This document shows positions 63,041 to 64,000 of a stretch of DNA of 64,000 nucleotides, piece after piece; the first letter of the stretch is position 1, and every line of letters starts with the position of its first letter. The notes beneath the pieces are model-generated. The model saw nothing but the letters and a program-made list of their open reading frames with translations, ran no database searches and was not told where the DNA came from. The DNA lies in the NCBI RefSeq assembly GCF_031581025.1, contig NZ_JAVLCA010000010.1; one strand, 5' to 3'. Source of the DNA: Salibaculum sp031581025. GTDB lineage: Bacteria; Pseudomonadota; Alphaproteobacteria; Rhodobacterales; Rhodobacteraceae. The translations under genes and the position numbers were made by a program.

Positions 63041-63880
63041 GTGGCTCTGCACAACTGGGACGATTTGCGTTTCTGCCTCGCGCTGAACCGCCAAAAGACC
63101 ATGACGAAGGCCGGCAACAGCCTGTCGGCAAACGTGGCGACGGTGTCGCGCCGCATCGAGAAACTGACCGAGGAGCTGGGCCAGGCGCTGTTCATCAAGC
63201 ATGCCAGCATGTGGGAGCCGACCGAGGCCGGGCGCCGCCTGATTGCCCTGGCCGAGACCGTGGAACAGGACCTCGACGCCTTCGCCGTGCAGCAGGATAT
63301 CGCCCCGCCGCCCGGCGCGCTGGTGCGCGCCGCCGTTACGCTGACCATCCTGCAAAGCGCGCTCAGCGCCTGCGGACAGGCCTTTCTGCGGCAGCACCCC
63401 GACCTGGTCCTCGATCTTACCTTCCGCGACCGGTCCATCGCCTATGCCGAGGCGGACGTGGCCGTGACCTATACCCGGCCCACGCAGGGACTGCTGACCT
63501 GCCGCAAGCTGGGCGGGCTGCGCCTGCGTCCCTATGTCTGCGCCCAACTCGATGGTCCCCCGTCGGGCTGGCTGACCATCGACTACGATGATGCCGCGCG
63601 CCAGGTGGAGGCCTTCCAGAGGGGCGAGGCCGACCTGCCCACCCGGTTGCGCCTGGAGGGATTGACCATCTCCCAGCGCATGCTGGCCGGGTCGGACCTC
63701 GTGGCAACCTTCCCCGAATGTTTCGCCGACCACCGACCCGAATTGAAACGGCTCAGCCCGGACGGGCCTGCAGAATTGCTGGAGGTCTGGATCAGCTTTC
63801 ACCGAAGTCGCAAGCTGGACCCGATCGTGCGGCTGGCCGACGCGCTGGTCACGGAGTGCTTCGGCGAGACCACGGCCTGA
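63041..63880 (+). CDS. LysR family transcriptional regulator
   Basis: A 279-residue regulator starting with GTG (AGGAAAG site about 10 nt before). The N-terminal winged helix (WDDLRFCLALNRQKTMTKAGNSL, VATVSRRIEKLTEELGQALF) is followed by a shortened effector domain. The first words of the gene (LHNWDDLRFCLAL) place it in the LysR branch that starts with WDDLR. It is divergent from the pot-type operon with a 196 bp shared spacer, so it is likely to control that operon or itself. Confidence 0.87.
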   Translation: MALHNWDDLRFCLALNRQKTMTKAGNSLSANVATVSRRIEKLTEELGQALFIKHASMWEPTEAGRRLIALAETVEQDLDAFAVQQDIAPPPGALVRAAVTLTILQSALSACGQAFLRQHPDLVLDLTFRDRSIAYAEADVAVTYTRPTQGLLTCRKLGGLRLRPYVCAQLDGPPSGWLTIDYDDAARQVEAFQRGEADLPTRLRLEGLTISQRMLAGSDLVATFPECFADHRPELKRLSPDGPAELLEVWISFHRSRKLDPIVRLADALVTECFGETTA

Positions 63881-63897
63881 CACCGGCCCGAACGCAA

Positions 63898-63923
63898 AGG
63901 GGCCACCTCGATGGGCGGCCCCT
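63898..63923. terminator. Hairpin between lysR and rpsI
   Basis: The stem AGGGGCC (63898-63904) / GGCCCCT (63917-63923) has a 12 nt loop and lies between convergent genes. In minus orientation three T follow; in plus orientation there is no T-tract. It probably ends the rpsI transcript. Confidence 0.55.
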
Positions 63924-63943
63924 GCAAAACGAGATCGGTCCGA

Positions 63944-64000
63944 TCAGCGCTTGGAGAACTGGAAGCTGCGGCGGGCCTTGCGGCGGCCGTACTTTTTGCG
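63944..64000 (-). CDS. rpsI: 30S ribosomal protein S9, C-terminal end (partial)
   Basis: The last 18 residues, RKKYGRRKARRSFQFSKR, with the TGA at 63944-63946. This is the conserved tail of S9, which reaches into the ribosomal P site and ends in Lys-Arg. The rest lies beyond the window. Confidence 0.95.
   Translation of the reverse strand, partial: RKKYGRRKARRSFQFSKR

Overview
The window is a 64 kb piece of core chromosome from an alphaproteobacterium, most likely a member of the Rhodobacteraceae (roseobacter/Rhodobacter group). The evidence is the high G+C content, a fused ispDF, the nifR3(dusB)-ntrB-ntrC-ntrY-ntrX-trkA-trkH-hfq-hflX order, an NtrC without the sigma-54 GAFTGA loop as in Rhodobacter, class II DAHP synthase, PsuK/PsuG, and a GlxA-type regulator. 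Both ends lie inside core genes: the 3' end of a probable mfd on the left and the 3' end of rpsI on the right. I see no prophage, insertion sequence, CRISPR array, tRNA or rRNA.

Layout. 0-9.8 kb: an overlapping minus-strand set (FrnE/DsbA-like protein, two-helix K+ channel, Bcr/CflA-type exporter), an orphan YejA-like solute-binding protein, a candidate small RNA, DUF502, psuK-psuG, and a divergent DUF4198/HupE pair whose start codons overlap. 9.9-12.1 kb: remains of a PilZ gene, then rpsB-tsf with a good promoter and a terminator. 12.2-18.5 kb: a hairpin-rich spacer, a LuxR solo, an ectoine-hydrolase-like gene, a PhoR-like kinase, and a gmk / gamma-carbonic anhydrase / PLP-lyase operon. 18.7-28.4 kb: a PAS protein, DAHP synthase, a GlxA-type regulator, a five-gene branched-chain-amino-acid-type ABC transporter and a 3-hydroxyisobutyrate-dehydrogenase-like gene. 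28.5-42.8 kb: a penicillin-acylase family enzyme, then hflX, hfq, trkH, trkA, ntrX, ntrY, ntrC, ntrB and dusB, all on the minus strand. 43-49 kb: ispDF-pgpA-cinA, a RatA/COQ10-like gene, hpt, two c-type cytochromes and lipA. 49-64 kb: a divergent regulator pair, an MttB homologue, guaA with a DMT transporter, a FadL-type porin, an ATPase with metA, an alpha/beta hydrolase, a 43-residue ORF overlapping tetR, a PagL-like lipid A deacylase, a polyamine-type ABC transporter without a binding protein, and a LysR regulator.

How the genes work together. The nitrogen and K+ genes form one regulatory block: NtrB/NtrC and NtrY/NtrX sense nitrogen or membrane state, and Hfq/HflX add post-transcriptional control. 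The gmk operon and metA touch nucleotide and sulfur amino-acid metabolism. The ABC transporter and the dehydrogenase could share branched-chain amino-acid catabolism, but this is only inferred from proximity.

No single large undescribed system stands out. The best leads are the candidate sRNA at 4.68-4.76 kb, the overlapping divergent start codons at 8.485 kb, an intergenic repeat present three times, a Gly in place of the proximal-face His of Hfq, the 43-residue ORF before tetR, the hairpin cluster after tsf, and several perfect operator-like dyads. Starts were chosen by eye from ribosome-binding sites and family length, and no homology search was run.
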